64,000 nt of DNA, from the NCBI RefSeq assembly GCF_021390155.1, contig NZ_CP089985.1:5287501-5351500 (forward strand), written 5' to 3'. This stretch comes from Pseudomonas sp. HN11 (lineage in GTDB: Bacteria; Pseudomonadota; Gammaproteobacteria; Pseudomonadales; Pseudomonadaceae). Numbering within the stretch: position 1 is the first letter of the stretch; each line of letters opens with the position of its first letter. The position numbers were made by a program, and so were the translations under genes. Below the pieces are notes generated by a model that saw nothing but the letters and a program-made list of their open reading frames with translations, was not told the DNA's origin and did no database searches. Of this stretch, positions 29,835 to 41,965 are shown piece by piece.

Positions 29835-29998
29835 CTTAGCGCAGACAAAGCCAAGACATATCGACACGCTAGGTTTAATGTAATCGGCCTGCGCTATGGT
29901 TAGCGCTGTCCGGAACCCATTGCTTGATCAAAGACTGGACGTTCTGGACTTAGAAGTGTCCTAAAGGCAGTCCCCGTAATAAAAGGAAACCCGCAGCG

Positions 29999-31663
29999 AT
30001 GGCGTACTACCGCACTCCTCATGACGTTACCGCTCTGCCCGCCTGGCAAGCGCTCAATCAACATCGCCAAGCCATGCAGGATTTCAGCATGCGCGAAGCG
30101 TTCAATGCCGATCCTCAGCGTTTTTCCCAGTTCACCCTGAGCAGCTGCGGACTTTTCCTCGATTACTCGAAAAACCTGATCACCAGCGAGACCCGCGACC
30201 TGCTGGTGGGCCTGGCCAAGGAAGTGAACCTCAAGAGCGCAATTGACGCGCTGTACGCCGGCGAACCGGTCAACTCCTCCGAGGGCCGCCCTGCCCTGCA
30301 CACCGCCCTTCGCCGCCCGGTGGGCGACAAGCTGTCGGTGAACGGCGTTAACATCATGCCGGACGTGCACAAGGTGCTGAACCAGATCACCGACCTGGTC
30401 GGCCGCATCCACGACGGCCTGTGGCGCGGCTACACCGAGAAGCCGATCACCGACGTGGTGAACATCGGTATCGGTGGCTCGTTCCTCGGCCCGGAACTGG
30501 TCTCCGAAGCGCTGTTGTCCTACGCCCACAAAGGCGTGCGCTGCCACTACCTGGCGAACATCGATGGCAGTGAGTTCCACGAGCTGACCATGAAGCTGCG
30601 CGCCGAGACCACGCTGTTCATCGTTTCCTCGAAATCCTTCAACACCCTGGAAACCCTGAAAAACGCCCAGGCCGCCCGCGCCTGGTACCTGGCCCAGGGT
30701 GGCTCGGAAGCTGAGCTGTATCGTCACTTCATCGCCGTATCGAGCAACAACGCGGCGGCGGTGGCCTTTGGTATCCGCGAAGAAAACATCTTCCCGATGT
30801 GGGACTGGGTCGGCGGCCGTTACTCGCTGTGGTCGGCTATCGGCCTGCCAATCGCCCTGGCGATCGGCATGTCCAACTTCAAGGAACTGCTGTCCGGTGC
30901 CTACACCATGGACCAGCATTTCCAGAATGCGCCGTTCGAACAGAACATGCCGGTGCTGCTGGGCTTGCTGGGCGTGTGGTACGGCAATTTCTGGGGCGCG
31001 CAGAGCCATGCGATCCTGCCGTACGACCACTACCTGCGTAACATCACCAAACACTTGCAACAGCTGGACATGGAATCCAACGGCAAGAGCGTGCGCCAGG
31101 ACGGTACACCCGTGGCCACCGACACCGGCCCAGTGATCTGGGGTGGCGTAGGCTGCAACGGCCAGCACGCTTATCACCAGTTGCTGCACCAGGGGACCCA
31201 ACTGATCCCGGCCGACTTCATCGTGCCGATCGTCAGCTTCAACCCGGTGTCCGACCACCATCAGTGGCTGTACGCCAACTGCCTGTCCCAGAGCCAGGCG
31301 CTGATGCTCGGCAAGACCCGCGCCGAAGCCGAAGCCGAACTGCGCGACAAGGGCATCGCGGAAGACGAAGTGCAGAAACTCGCACCGCATAAGGTGATCC
31401 CGGGCAACCGTCCGAGCAACACCATCGTGGTTGAGCGCATCAGCCCACGTCGCTTGGGTGCTCTGGTTGCCATGTATGAGCATAAAGTGTTCGTACAGAG
31501 TGTGATCTGGGGTATCAACGCCTTCGACCAATGGGGTGTGGAACTGGGTAAAGAGCTGGGCAAGGGCGTCTACAACCGCCTGACCGGCGCCGAAGAAACC
31601 TCGGCCGAGGATGCGTCGACCCAGGGCCTGATCAACTACTTCCGCGGTCGTCATCGCGGCTGA
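29999..31663 (+). CDS. pgi: glucose-6-phosphate isomerase
   Basis: This 554-aa phosphoglucose isomerase interconverts glucose-6-phosphate and fructose-6-phosphate. In Pseudomonas, which lacks phosphofructokinase, it serves mainly gluconeogenesis and the EDEMP cycle. The signatures [15 protein letters not shown] and [16 protein letters not shown] are seen, along with [11 protein letters not shown]. An AAGGA site lies 11 bases before the ATG. An 11-bp-stem hairpin follows the gene. Confidence 0.97.
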   Translation: MAYYRTPHDVTALPAWQALNQHRQAMQDFSMREAFNADPQRFSQFTLSSCGLFLDYSKNLITSETRDLLVGLAKEVNLKSAIDALYAGEPVNSSEGRPALHTALRRPVGDKLSVNGVNIMPDVHKVLNQITDLVGRIHDGLWRGYTEKPITDVVNIGIGGSFLGPELVSEALLSYAHKGVRCHYLANIDGSEFHELTMKLRAETTLFIVSSKSFNTLETLKNAQAARAWYLAQGGSEAELYRHFIAVSSNNAAAVAFGIREENIFPMWDWVGGRYSLWSAIGLPIALAIGMSNFKELLSGAYTMDQHFQNAPFEQNMPVLLGLLGVWYGNFWGAQSHAILPYDHYLRNITKHLQQLDMESNGKSVRQDGTPVATDTGPVIWGGVGCNGQHAYHQLLHQGTQLIPADFIVPIVSFNPVSDHHQWLYANCLSQSQALMLGKTRAEAEAELRDKGIAEDEVQKLAPHKVIPGNRPSNTIVVERISPRRLGALVAMYEHKVFVQSVIWGINAFDQWGVELGKELGKGVYNRLTGAEETSAEDASTQGLINYFRGRHRG

Positions 31664-31677
31664 TCCAGGTATCGCAG

Positions 31678-31703
31678 GGCCAACGTCCGTTTGGACGTTG
31701 GCC
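31678..31703 (+). terminator. pgi terminator hairpin
   Basis: A perfect 11-bp stem (GGCCAACGTCC with GGACGTTGGCC) has a GTTT loop. The tail TTGAACCCTCCCCTT is a poor T-run, so termination may be partial before acs. Confidence 0.65.
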
Positions 31704-31768
31704 TTGAACCCTCCCCTTACAGGGTGCATCTTTATCACTTGTGGCCAAAACAAGAATAAGGATCGCTC

Positions 31769-33706
<1,938 letters not shown>

Positions 33707-33721
33707 AAGCCCTGAGTCGCC

Positions 33722-34591
33722 ATGGAATTTATCCGCAGCCGTATCGAAAACCAGTTGATGAGCCTGACCGGCCTGTCGCTGGGCCAACTGGACCTGGAAA
33801 ACCCCAAGGGCGACCCCGGCCTGTTCGGGCCCGATTCGGTAAGTTGGCAGGTCCATGGCGACTTCAGCAGCATGCTTATCGGCGGCATCAGTGCCCTGAT
33901 GCTGCAAGCCTTGCACCCATTGGCCCTGGCTGGCGTGTGGGACCACTCAAATTTTCGCCAGGACATGCTCGGCCGCTTGCGGCGCACCTCGCAGTTCATC
34001 TCGGGTACCACCTTCGGCTCGCGCAAGGACGCTGAATGGCTGATCGAAAAAGTCCGCACCATTCACCTGCAGGTAGTCGGCCAAGCCCCGGATGGCCGGG
34101 CCTATGCGGCCAGTGATCCGGAGCTGCTCACCTGGGTGCATGTGGCGGAAGTGAGTAACTTCCTGGCCGCCCACTTGCGCTATCGCAATCCGCACCTTTC
34201 AGATCGCGATCAGGACCGGTACTACGGCGAAATTGCCTTGGTCGCCGAACGGTTGGGCGCACGGCATGTTCCACGTTCACGGCAGGACATTTCGGATTAT
34301 CTGGCACGCATCCGCCCACAATTGCTGTGCGATGACCGCAGCCGCGAAGTGCTGCGTTTGCTGCTGAATGCGCCCTCCCCCAGCCTGCTGGCCAAACCCT
34401 TTGGCAGCTTGATGATGCAGGCCGGGATCGATCTGCTGCCAGATTGGGCCAGTGCCATGCTCGAACAGCACCAAAGCCCACTGCAACGTCAGATGATCCG
34501 CACCGCGGTCAAACGCAGTGCACCGATGCTGCGCTGGGCGATGCGCAATGGTTCGGTGCAACGGGCGCATCGGCGGATGGGGTTGATGTAG
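33722..34591 (+). CDS. MpaB/DUF2236-family putative oxygenase
   Basis: This 289-aa soluble protein resembles the DUF2236 family, which includes fungal MpaB and the rubber oxygenase Lcp, both heme b enzymes. Recognisable features are SWQVHGDFSSMLIGGISALML, QALHPLALAGVWDHS and TWVHVAEVSNFLAAHLRY, whose histidines could ligate heme. It has no signal peptide. It follows acs by 15 bp with only a weak ribosome site, so it probably shares the acs transcript. Its substrate is unknown. Confidence 0.8.
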   Translation: MEFIRSRIENQLMSLTGLSLGQLDLENPKGDPGLFGPDSVSWQVHGDFSSMLIGGISALMLQALHPLALAGVWDHSNFRQDMLGRLRRTSQFISGTTFGSRKDAEWLIEKVRTIHLQVVGQAPDGRAYAASDPELLTWVHVAEVSNFLAAHLRYRNPHLSDRDQDRYYGEIALVAERLGARHVPRSRQDISDYLARIRPQLLCDDRSREVLRLLLNAPSPSLLAKPFGSLMMQAGIDLLPDWASAMLEQHQSPLQRQMIRTAVKRSAPMLRWAMRNGSVQRAHRRMGLM

Positions 34592-34649
34592 GCGACAGCG
34601 CATAACTGTTAAACTTCGCGCCCTCATTTCCCTCAGCAAGGCGCGCTCC

Positions 34650-35666
34650 ATGTCTTCCTTGAATCAGGCGCTGCGCGCCGCCCTCGATCATCGCCAAGAC
34701 CTGATCAGCGAACTGCATGCCCAGAGAACCGACTGCTACCGGCTGTTCCATGGCAGCCAGGAAGGCGCCGGCGGCCTGACCATCGACCGCTACGGCCCGC
34801 AATTGCTGGTGCAGAGCTTCCACCAATCCCTGGAAACCGCAGAGCTGCTGGACCTGCATCAACAGGTGAGCCAGTACATGGGCCTGGAATTGTTGCTGGT
34901 GTACAACGACCGTTCCCGTGGCCATTCGCGCATCGACCGCGAAGACCCGGTTTATCGCGCCGAACCCGCTGCGCTGGAGGACCTGGTGGGCCGTGAGTGG
35001 GGCCTCAATTACCGTGTGCGCGGGCGGCATGCAGGGCAGGACCCGCTGCTGTTCCTTGATCTGCGCAACACACGGGGCTGGGTCAAGGCGCACAGTGCGG
35101 GCAAAAGCGTACTGAACCTGTTCGCCTACACCTGCGGCGTAGGCCTGAGCGCAGCTGCCGGCGGAGCCCGCGAGGTGTGCAATTTGGACTTCGCCGAGGG
35201 CAACCTGGCGGTCGGTCGCGAGAACGGTCTGCTCAACCCACAATTACCGACCATGGAATTTGTACAGTCCGACTACTTCCCGGCAATTCGCCAACTCGCG
35301 GGCCTGCCGATCACCCAGCGACGTGGGCAGAAGTTGCCGAGTTATCCGCGCCTGGAACAACGTCAATACGATTTGGTATTGCTTGATCCTCCCGCCTGGG
35401 CCAAGAGCGCATTCGGCACCGTCGACCTGCTGCGCGACTACCAGAGTCTGCTCAAGCCTGCGCTGCTTGCCACGGCCGACCAAGGCGTGCTGATTTGCTG
35501 TAACAACTTGGCGAAGGTCAGCATGGATGAATGGCGTGAACAAGTCCTGCGTTGCGCGGAAAAAGCCGGGCGGCCAGTTCGCGACTGGAAAATCATGACG
35601 CCAGGCGCAGACTTTCCTTCACACGACCAACAGCCCCCCCTGAAGACCCTGATACTCCAACTGTAA
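34650..35666 (+). CDS. class I SAM-dependent rRNA methyltransferase-like protein
   Basis: This 338-aa protein resembles the RlmI/RlmK family of 23S rRNA cytosine/guanine methyltransferases. It shows TIDRYGPQLLVQSF near the N-terminus and FLDLRNTRGWV, then the SAM-binding motif VLNLFAYTCGVGLSAAAGGA (about residue 155) and the catalytic VLLDPPAWAKSAFG (about 245). The PUA domain of RlmI is not obvious, so the exact nucleotide target cannot be assigned. AAGG precedes the ATG. It stands alone between the DUF2236 and DUF748 genes. Confidence 0.85.
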   Translation: MSSLNQALRAALDHRQDLISELHAQRTDCYRLFHGSQEGAGGLTIDRYGPQLLVQSFHQSLETAELLDLHQQVSQYMGLELLLVYNDRSRGHSRIDREDPVYRAEPAALEDLVGREWGLNYRVRGRHAGQDPLLFLDLRNTRGWVKAHSAGKSVLNLFAYTCGVGLSAAAGGAREVCNLDFAEGNLAVGRENGLLNPQLPTMEFVQSDYFPAIRQLAGLPITQRRGQKLPSYPRLEQRQYDLVLLDPPAWAKSAFGTVDLLRDYQSLLKPALLATADQGVLICCNNLAKVSMDEWREQVLRCAEKAGRPVRDWKIMTPGADFPSHDQQPPLKTLILQL

Positions 35667-35754
35667 GACGTTTCCCAAAGGACCCCGTTCTTCGGAACCG
35701 GAAACCCGTGCCATACTCCAAGGCACTCCTGTTTGATATAGATGGCGCTGCCCC

Positions 35755-38673
35755 ATGCCCAAAGGATTGATTCGCGCCGCTGGCGCCTTGTTGACTGCCA
35801 TTGCCCTGTACAGCTTGCTGGGCTTTTTGATTCTCCCTGGTGTCGCTCTGCGCATTGCCAATCAGCAACTGGCCAACTACGCCACGGTGCCGGCCCGAAT
35901 CGAGCGGATCGAACTCAACCCGTTCAGCCTGGAAGTGACAGCATGGGGGCTCCAGATCGGTGAGCCCGGCAAAGAACAGGTGGGTTTCGAGCGCCTCTAC
36001 GCCAACCTGCAGATCGACAGCCTCTGGACCCGTGCCCTGCACCTGGCCGATGTACAACTGGACAAGCCCAAGACCGAGCTGTTGTTCGACAAGTCTGGTC
36101 AATTGAACTTGGCGCAATTGTTCAAGCTGCCGCCCAGCGAGCCAACCCCGGCCGATCCGGACGCCAAGCCGTTTCCATTGCGTATCGACAGCATCAAGCT
36201 GGCGGGCGGTTATGTGCACTTTCAGGATTTACGCCCCAGCGAACCCATCGAATTTCTCTACGACACGCTCGATTTCGAGCTGAAAAACCTCAGTACCCTG
36301 CCTGAAGACAACGCCGATATGACGTTGGTAGCTGCTGGGCCTGAAGGTGGGCAGATCGACTGGAAAGGTAATTTCAGCCTGGTGCCGATTACCTCCGAAG
36401 GTACGTTGAAGGTCACCGACGGCAAGATGAAAGCCTGGTGGCCCTATGTACGCGACGCGCTGCCATTGGTACTGGAAGACGGCGTGCTCAACTTCAGCAC
36501 CGAGTACACGTTCAGCCTGGCCAAAGAGACCGAACTGAACCTGACCAACACCGCCGCCAGCATCGCCCCATTTGCCATCAAGGCGCCGGACGGTCGTCCA
36601 TTGGTGCGCCTGGAGCGCCTGGACGTCAGCGAGACCACGGTAGACCTAGCCAAGCAGCAAGTGGTGGTCGGCAAGATCCGCAGCAACAAGCTGGAAACCT
36701 GGGCAGCCCTTGAAGCCGACGGGCAACTGGACTGGCAAAAGCTGTTCGCCGGCCAACCGAGCAAACCGGCCAAGGCGCCCGAGCCCGCCACCGCGCCGGC
36801 CACCGCAGACTCGCCAAAGGCTGAGCCCACGGCACCAAGCAAACCTTGGCAAGTGCTGCTCAAGGACGTGCAACTGCGTAACTATCAAGTGCACTTGGCT
36901 GACCGTCAGGCCAAGCCGGCGGTCGCGTTGGAGGTGGGCCCGCTGAATGTCGACCTGCAGAACTTCGACAGCCTCAACCAAAACCCGTTTACCCTGAAAG
37001 TCGATTCGGGCGTGGGCAAGCAAGGTAAAATCCAGGCGACCGGCGAGGTCAACCTCAACCCGGTCAGTGCCAAGCTGAAAGTGAATACCCAGGACATCGA
37101 CTTGCGGGTTGCCCAGTCCTATATCAGCCCTTTCATCCGCCTGGAACTGCGTAGCGGCATGCTCGGCAGCAATCTCGATGTGAACCTCAAAAGTACGGAT
37201 CCACTGAAGCTCCAAGTCACAGGCCGAGCACAAGTCGACCAGTTGCACACGCTGGACACCCTCAAGACCCGCGACTTTCTCAAATGGCAGCGTCTGGTAC
37301 TCGAAGGAGTGAACTATCAGCACGGCGATAGCCTGTCGATCGACAAGGTCAATGTGCTGCAGCCGTACGCGCGCTTCATGATCAATGATGACCGCACCAC
37401 TAACGTTGACGATCTGTTGATTGCGCAACCGGCCGACAAAACACCCAAGCCTGCCAGCAAAGAAAAACCCTTGGGCATTCGTATCGGGCAGATTGCGATC
37501 AACGACGGTTCGGCCAACTTCGCCGACTTCAGCCTCACGCCTAACTTTGCTACTGCGATTCAGCAGCTCAACGGGCAGATCGGCACCATCGACAGCCGCC
37601 AGGCCAAACCGGCGAGCGTCGATATCAAGGGTAAGGTTGATCGCTATGCGCCGGTGACGATCAAGGGCAGTGTGAACCCGTTCGATCCCATGGCAGCACT
37701 GGATATTGCGACCAGCTTCAAACGTGTCGAACTGACAACACTTACACCCTATTCAGGCAAGTTTGCTGGATTCCGAATCCGCAAGGGTCGGCTGAATCTC
37801 GATTTGCATTACGTGATCACCAAAGGCCAATTGAAGGCTGAGAACAAAGTGGTGGTCGAACAACTGCAACTGGGTGAAAAAGTCGACAGCGCCGACGCCG
37901 TAGACTTGCCGATTCGCCTGGCAATCGCGCTGCTCAAAGACTCTGACGGCAAGATCTCCATCGAACTGCCGGTGACCGGCGACTTGAATAACCCACAATT
38001 CAGCGTGATGCCGATCGTCTGGCAGACCCTGCGCAACCTCGTGGTACGCGCGGCGACAGCCCCCTTCAAGTTTATCGGTGGGTTGGTGACCGGTGGCGGT
38101 TCGGAAGACCTTGGGAATGTGTCGTTCGCCGCAGGTTCCAGCGAATTGGACAAAGATGCAGAGAGCGCGTTGAACACGCTGGCCAAGGCGTTGAAGGAAC
38201 GCCCTACCCTGCGCCTCGAAATCGAAGGCACTGCCGCAGCCAGCAGCGATGGCCCGTTCCTCGCCGGGCAGCGTCTGGAGCGCGAATATCAATACAATTA
38301 CTACAAAATGCTCCAACGCCGTGGCGACAAGGTACCAGCCCAGGCTTCGCTGCTGGTCGTACCAGAAAGTGAAAAGGCGCCACTGCTTGAAGGCATTTAC
38401 CGCACCCGCTTGAAACAGCAACCGCCCGCCGAATGGAAAGACTTGAGCCGTGATGACCGCACAGCAAAGCTCAAGGACGGCGTGATCAAATTCTGGAGTA
38501 CAAGTGATGTGCTACTGCGTCAACTGGGCCAGGACCGCGCCAGCACCATCAAGGACTACCTGGTGGATAAAGGGCAACTGGAAGATGACCGGGTGTACTT
38601 CATCGATGCCAACCTGGGAAAGGCAGAGAAGGACGGTCGAGTCGTTACGCCAATGCACCTGGATGCTGAATAA
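35755..38673 (+). CDS. large AsmA-like DUF748 envelope protein with C-terminal OmpA-like segment
   Basis: This 972-aa protein has one N-terminal membrane helix (about 8-32) and then a long beta-rich region of AsmA/DUF748 type (for example RIERIELNPFSLEVTAWGLQI, LSIDKVNVLQPYARFMINDD). A Pro/Ala-rich linker lies near residues 340-365. The C-terminal 190 residues contain an OmpA-like pattern (VSFAAGSSELDKDAESALN, LRLEIEGTA). AsmA-like proteins are thought to form hydrophobic grooves bridging inner and outer membranes for lipid transfer; applying that here is inference. Two hairpins follow the gene. Confidence 0.88.
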   Translation: MPKGLIRAAGALLTAIALYSLLGFLILPGVALRIANQQLANYATVPARIERIELNPFSLEVTAWGLQIGEPGKEQVGFERLYANLQIDSLWTRALHLADVQLDKPKTELLFDKSGQLNLAQLFKLPPSEPTPADPDAKPFPLRIDSIKLAGGYVHFQDLRPSEPIEFLYDTLDFELKNLSTLPEDNADMTLVAAGPEGGQIDWKGNFSLVPITSEGTLKVTDGKMKAWWPYVRDALPLVLEDGVLNFSTEYTFSLAKETELNLTNTAASIAPFAIKAPDGRPLVRLERLDVSETTVDLAKQQVVVGKIRSNKLETWAALEADGQLDWQKLFAGQPSKPAKAPEPATAPATADSPKAEPTAPSKPWQVLLKDVQLRNYQVHLADRQAKPAVALEVGPLNVDLQNFDSLNQNPFTLKVDSGVGKQGKIQATGEVNLNPVSAKLKVNTQDIDLRVAQSYISPFIRLELRSGMLGSNLDVNLKSTDPLKLQVTGRAQVDQLHTLDTLKTRDFLKWQRLVLEGVNYQHGDSLSIDKVNVLQPYARFMINDDRTTNVDDLLIAQPADKTPKPASKEKPLGIRIGQIAINDGSANFADFSLTPNFATAIQQLNGQIGTIDSRQAKPASVDIKGKVDRYAPVTIKGSVNPFDPMAALDIATSFKRVELTTLTPYSGKFAGFRIRKGRLNLDLHYVITKGQLKAENKVVVEQLQLGEKVDSADAVDLPIRLAIALLKDSDGKISIELPVTGDLNNPQFSVMPIVWQTLRNLVVRAATAPFKFIGGLVTGGGSEDLGNVSFAAGSSELDKDAESALNTLAKALKERPTLRLEIEGTAAASSDGPFLAGQRLEREYQYNYYKMLQRRGDKVPAQASLLVVPESEKAPLLEGIYRTRLKQQPPAEWKDLSRDDRTAKLKDGVIKFWSTSDVLLRQLGQDRASTIKDYLVDKGQLEDDRVYFIDANLGKAEKDGRVVTPMHLDAE

Positions 38674-38815
38674 CGCCTGGACGACACCTGCTCACGTGTA
38701 GGCTTTGGCTTGCCAGCGGGTCACTCAGTTGTATAGCGGTGATACGAGCGCAAACAAGCCAGCGCCTCTAATTGATCGAGGTCGTTATGAGGTTTTCGTT
38801 CCGAGCCGCAATAGA

Positions 38816-38845
38816 AAAGGCCCCGACACGAATGCCGGGGCCTTT
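38816..38845 (+). terminator. terminator between the DUF748 and BON genes
   Basis: AAAGGCCCCG (38816-38825) pairs with CGGGGCCTTT (38836-38845) in a 10-bp stem, A-rich on one side and T-rich on the other. It can work in both directions for these convergent genes. Confidence 0.8.
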
Positions 38846-38848
38846 AAT

Positions 38849-38866
38849 GGCCACATCCTTGTGGCC
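38849..38866. terminator. second hairpin between the convergent genes
   Basis: GGCCACA (38849-38855) pairs with TGTGGCC (38860-38866) around TCCT. It immediately follows the previous terminator and has no T-run. Confidence 0.4.
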
Positions 38867-38946
38867 GGTCGCATGAACCTGTGTGGTGCATTGAGTGGAT
38901 AACTAGCTCACTCGCTGCCGCCTAGTTCAGACGAATTCCTCCAACG

Positions 38947-39567
38947 TTACTCTGCTTTCAGGCCGTCGGCCGATACAGCTTTAACGCCTTTGATTTTCTT
39001 GGTGATATTCACCGCAGTAGTTTTCTGAGCTTCGGTCACGGCAGTAGCCGACGACAGGGAAACTACACCTTTGTTAGTTTCGACCTTGATGTCCGTGCCA
39101 GGAATGCCTTTCTCGGTGACCAGATCAGCTTTGACTTTGGTAGTGATCCAAGTATCGGAGGTCGACTCTTTAGCGCTAGCAGCCGCGCCCTTGGTTTTGT
39201 CGATACCATCAGCCTTGGTAGCGCCGCCAGCCAGCAGGCCGTCAGCAGAAACAGCAGTTACACCTTTGATTTTCTTAGTGATGGCTACGGCAGTCGCTTT
39301 CTGCGAGTCTGAAATAGCGACTTCGGAGGACAGGGAAACCACGCCTTTATTGGTTTCAACCTTGATGTCCGAACCAGGAATACCTTTCTCGGTCAGCAGG
39401 TCAGCTTTTACTTTGGTGGTGATCCAGGCATCCGAGGTGGACTCTTTAGCCTTGGTCACTTCACCGGCCGCCAACGTCATAGGGGCTTGGGAAGTCTGAG
39501 CAAAGGCTACGTTAGCACCCATGGCCAGGGTCAGAGCGGTAGCAGTAGCGAGAGCGAACTTCTTCAT
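38947..39567 (-). CDS. periplasmic protein with two near-identical BON domains (OsmY-like)
   Basis: This 206-aa protein has a signal peptide (residues 1-23, ending AFA-Q). Two BON domains follow, residues 41-111 and 133-203, joined by a 21-residue Gly/Ala/Lys linker. The two 71-residue copies are identical at 59 positions. BON domains bind phospholipid membranes, and E. coli OsmY is the stress-induced example. AGGAG precedes the ATG. It lies next to pnp on the same strand but has its own upstream region with a direct repeat. Confidence 0.92.
   Translation of the reverse strand: MKKFALATATALTLAMGANVAFAQTSQAPMTLAAGEVTKAKESTSDAWITTKVKADLLTEKGIPGSDIKVETNKGVVSLSSEVAISDSQKATAVAITKKIKGVTAVSADGLLAGGATKADGIDKTKGAAASAKESTSDTWITTKVKADLVTEKGIPGTDIKVETNKGVVSLSSATAVTEAQKTTAVNITKKIKGVKAVSADGLKAE
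38959..39447 (-). repeat. internal tandem duplication of the BON domain
   Basis: Segments 39235-39447 and 38959-39171 encode the two 71-residue BON copies (59 of 71 residues identical). They are separated by 63 bp. The high identity suggests a recent duplication or ongoing gene conversion. Confidence 0.9.
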
Positions 39568-39719
39568 ACGAGTAACTCCTGTTTTATTAAAAGTCTGCAG
39601 CGCATAAACCTTGATGCTGCAGCGTTAACAGGGATATTGCAGGCACTGTGCCAAGTATCGATAGCGAATTAAACCGTTATAAAACAACGAGTTAGGAAAT
39701 CACGCAATTTTCGAAATCG

Positions 39720-39760
39720 TGCAAGTTGCATGAACACCATTGTACCTGCATGCAAGTTGC
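39720..39760 (-). promoter_or_regulatory. direct repeat upstream of the BON gene
   Basis: TGCAAGTTGC occurs at 39720-39729 and 39751-39760, exactly 31 bp apart (about three helical turns). It lies 150-195 bp upstream of the BON start and could be a regulator's paired site. It also precedes the pnp terminator. Confidence 0.4.
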
Positions 39761-39815
39761 GGCTTTTGACTCGCGCTAAACGGCTGATTTGCCTTCACTT
39801 TCCAGCGTCCATAAA

Positions 39816-39839
39816 AAAAGGACTCCGCAGAGTCCTTTT
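39816..39839 (-). terminator. pnp intrinsic terminator
   Basis: AAAAGGACTC (39816-39825) and GAGTCCTTTT (39830-39839) form a 10-bp stem with a four-base loop, followed by T-rich sequence on the reverse strand, 20 bp after the pnp stop. Confidence 0.9.
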
Positions 39840-39859
39840 TCAGCGTTCGTTCGGGGTGG

Positions 39860-41965
39860 TTAAACGCCCGAAGCCTTCGCTGCTGCTACGTCCTTGATGG
39901 ACAGCTTGATACGGCCGCGGTTGTCCACGTCCAGTACCAGCACTTCCACTTCCTGGCCTTCTTTCAGGATATCGGTCACTTTCTCAACGCGAGCGTCGCT
40001 CAGCATGGAGATGTGAACCAGACCGTCCTTGCCCGGCAGGATGTTGACGAATGCGCCGAAGTCGACGATGCGCTCAACCTTACCGACGTAGATCTTGCCG
40101 ATCTCGGCTTCAGCGGTGATACCTAGTACGCGCTGACGTGCTGCTTCAGCCGCTTCCTTGGTTTCGCCGAAGATCTTGATCGAGCCATCGTCTTCAATAT
40201 CGATCGAAGCCTTGGTTTCTTCGCAGATCGCACGGATAGTCGCGCCGCCCTTACCGATGACATCACGGATTTTGTCAGTGTCGATTTTCATCGCGATCAT
40301 GGTCGGAGCATTTTCCGACAGTTCGGTACGGGACTGACCAATGATCTGGTTCATCTGGCCGAGAATATTCAGGCGCGCTTCCAGGGCTTGGCCCAGAGCG
40401 ATTTCCATGATTTCTTCGGTGATGCCCTTGATCTTGATGTCCATCTGCAACGCGGTCACACCTTTGGCGGTACCGGCTACTTTGAAGTCCATGTCGCCCA
40501 AGTGGTCTTCATCGCCCAGGATATCGGTCAGGATGGCGAACTTCTCGCCTTCTTTAACCAGGCCCATGGCGATACCGGCAACCGGCGCCTTCATCGGCAC
40601 ACCAGCGTCCATCAGCGCCAGGGAAGCACCGCAAACGGAAGCCATGGAGCTGGAACCGTTGGACTCGGTGATTTCCGACACAACACGAATGGTGTACGGG
40701 AATACGTCAGCGGCAGGCAGCATGGCTGCGATCGAACGACGGGCCAGACGGCCGTGACCGATTTCGCGACGACCAGCACCACCCATGCGACCACACTCGC
40801 CTACCGAGAACGGAGGGAAGTTGTAGTGCAGCATGAACGGGTCTTTTTTCTCGCCTTCCAGGGTGTCCAGCAGTTGTGCGTCACGGGCGGTGCCCAAGGT
40901 TGCAACAACCAGAGCCTGGGTTTCACCACGGGTAAACAGCGCCGAACCGTGAGTCTTTGGCAGAACACCGACTTCGATGTTCAGCGGGCGTACGGTGCGG
41001 GTGTCGCGACCGTCGATACGTGGCTTGCCGTTAACGATGTTTTCGCGAACGGTGCGGTATTCGATTTCGCCGAAGGCAGCTTTGACTTCGCTGGAAGAAG
41101 GCTGGCCTTCTTCACCGGACAGCTTGGCCACAACCTGATCCTTCAACTCACCCAGGCGAGCGTAGCGGTCGGCCTTGACGGTGATGGTGTAGGCATCGGA
41201 GATGGCAGCGCCGAACTCGGAGCGGATAGCGCCCAGCAGTTCGGTGGCTTCAGCTTGTGGCGCCCAGGTCCAGGTCGGCTTGGCAGCTTCGGCAGCCAAC
41301 TCGGTAACAGCCTTGATGACAGCCTGGAACTCGTCGTGGGCGAACAGCACAGCACCCAGCATCTGGTCTTCGGTCAGCTCTTTGGCTTCCGATTCAACCA
41401 TCAGCACGGCTTCCGAGGTACCGGCTACGACCATGTCCAGGCTCGACGCTTTCTGTTGCTCGTAAGTCGGGTTCAGCAGGTAGCCGGTGCTTTCGTGGAA
41501 AGCAACGCGGGCGGCGCCGATCGGGCCATCGAAAGGAATGCCGGAGATCGCCAGGGCAGCCGAGGTACCGATCATCGCAGCGATGTCCGGATCGGTCTTT
41601 TTGCTAGTGGAAACGACAGTGCACACAACCTGCACTTCGTTCATGAAGCCTTCTGGGAACAGCGGACGGATCGGACGGTCGATCAGTCGGGAAGTCAGGG
41701 TTTCTTTCTCGGAAGGACGGCCTTCGCGCTTGAAGAAACCGCCAGGGATCTTACCGGCAGCGTAAGTCTTTTCCTGGTAGTGAACGGACAGAGGGAAGAA
41801 GCCTTTGCTCGGGTCAGCGGTCTTGGCGCCAACCACGGTCACCAGAACGGTAACGTCGTCATCAACGGTAACCAGCACTGCGCCGGAGGCTTGACGGGCG
41901 ATACGGCCTGTCTCGAGGGTAACGGTCGACTGACCGAACTGAAATTTTTTGATAACCGGGTTCAC
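39860..41965 (-). CDS. pnp: polynucleotide phosphorylase
   Basis: This 701-aa 3'-5' exoribonuclease is a degradosome component. It has two RNase PH domains, a KH domain ([20 protein letters not shown], about 563-582) and an S1 domain ([20 protein letters not shown], about 623-642). The start is GTG after AAGGTAGGA. It is separated from rpsO by a 195-nt spacer, where in E. coli RNase III cuts to trigger PNPase autoregulation; I did not identify the site here. A strong terminator follows. Confidence 0.97.
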   Translation of the reverse strand: MNPVIKKFQFGQSTVTLETGRIARQASGAVLVTVDDDVTVLVTVVGAKTADPSKGFFPLSVHYQEKTYAAGKIPGGFFKREGRPSEKETLTSRLIDRPIRPLFPEGFMNEVQVVCTVVSTSKKTDPDIAAMIGTSAALAISGIPFDGPIGAARVAFHESTGYLLNPTYEQQKASSLDMVVAGTSEAVLMVESEAKELTEDQMLGAVLFAHDEFQAVIKAVTELAAEAAKPTWTWAPQAEATELLGAIRSEFGAAISDAYTITVKADRYARLGELKDQVVAKLSGEEGQPSSSEVKAAFGEIEYRTVRENIVNGKPRIDGRDTRTVRPLNIEVGVLPKTHGSALFTRGETQALVVATLGTARDAQLLDTLEGEKKDPFMLHYNFPPFSVGECGRMGGAGRREIGHGRLARRSIAAMLPAADVFPYTIRVVSEITESNGSSSMASVCGASLALMDAGVPMKAPVAGIAMGLVKEGEKFAILTDILGDEDHLGDMDFKVAGTAKGVTALQMDIKIKGITEEIMEIALGQALEARLNILGQMNQIIGQSRTELSENAPTMIAMKIDTDKIRDVIGKGGATIRAICEETKASIDIEDDGSIKIFGETKEAAEAARQRVLGITAEAEIGKIYVGKVERIVDFGAFVNILPGKDGLVHISMLSDARVEKVTDILKEGQEVEVLVLDVDNRGRIKLSIKDVAAAKASGV

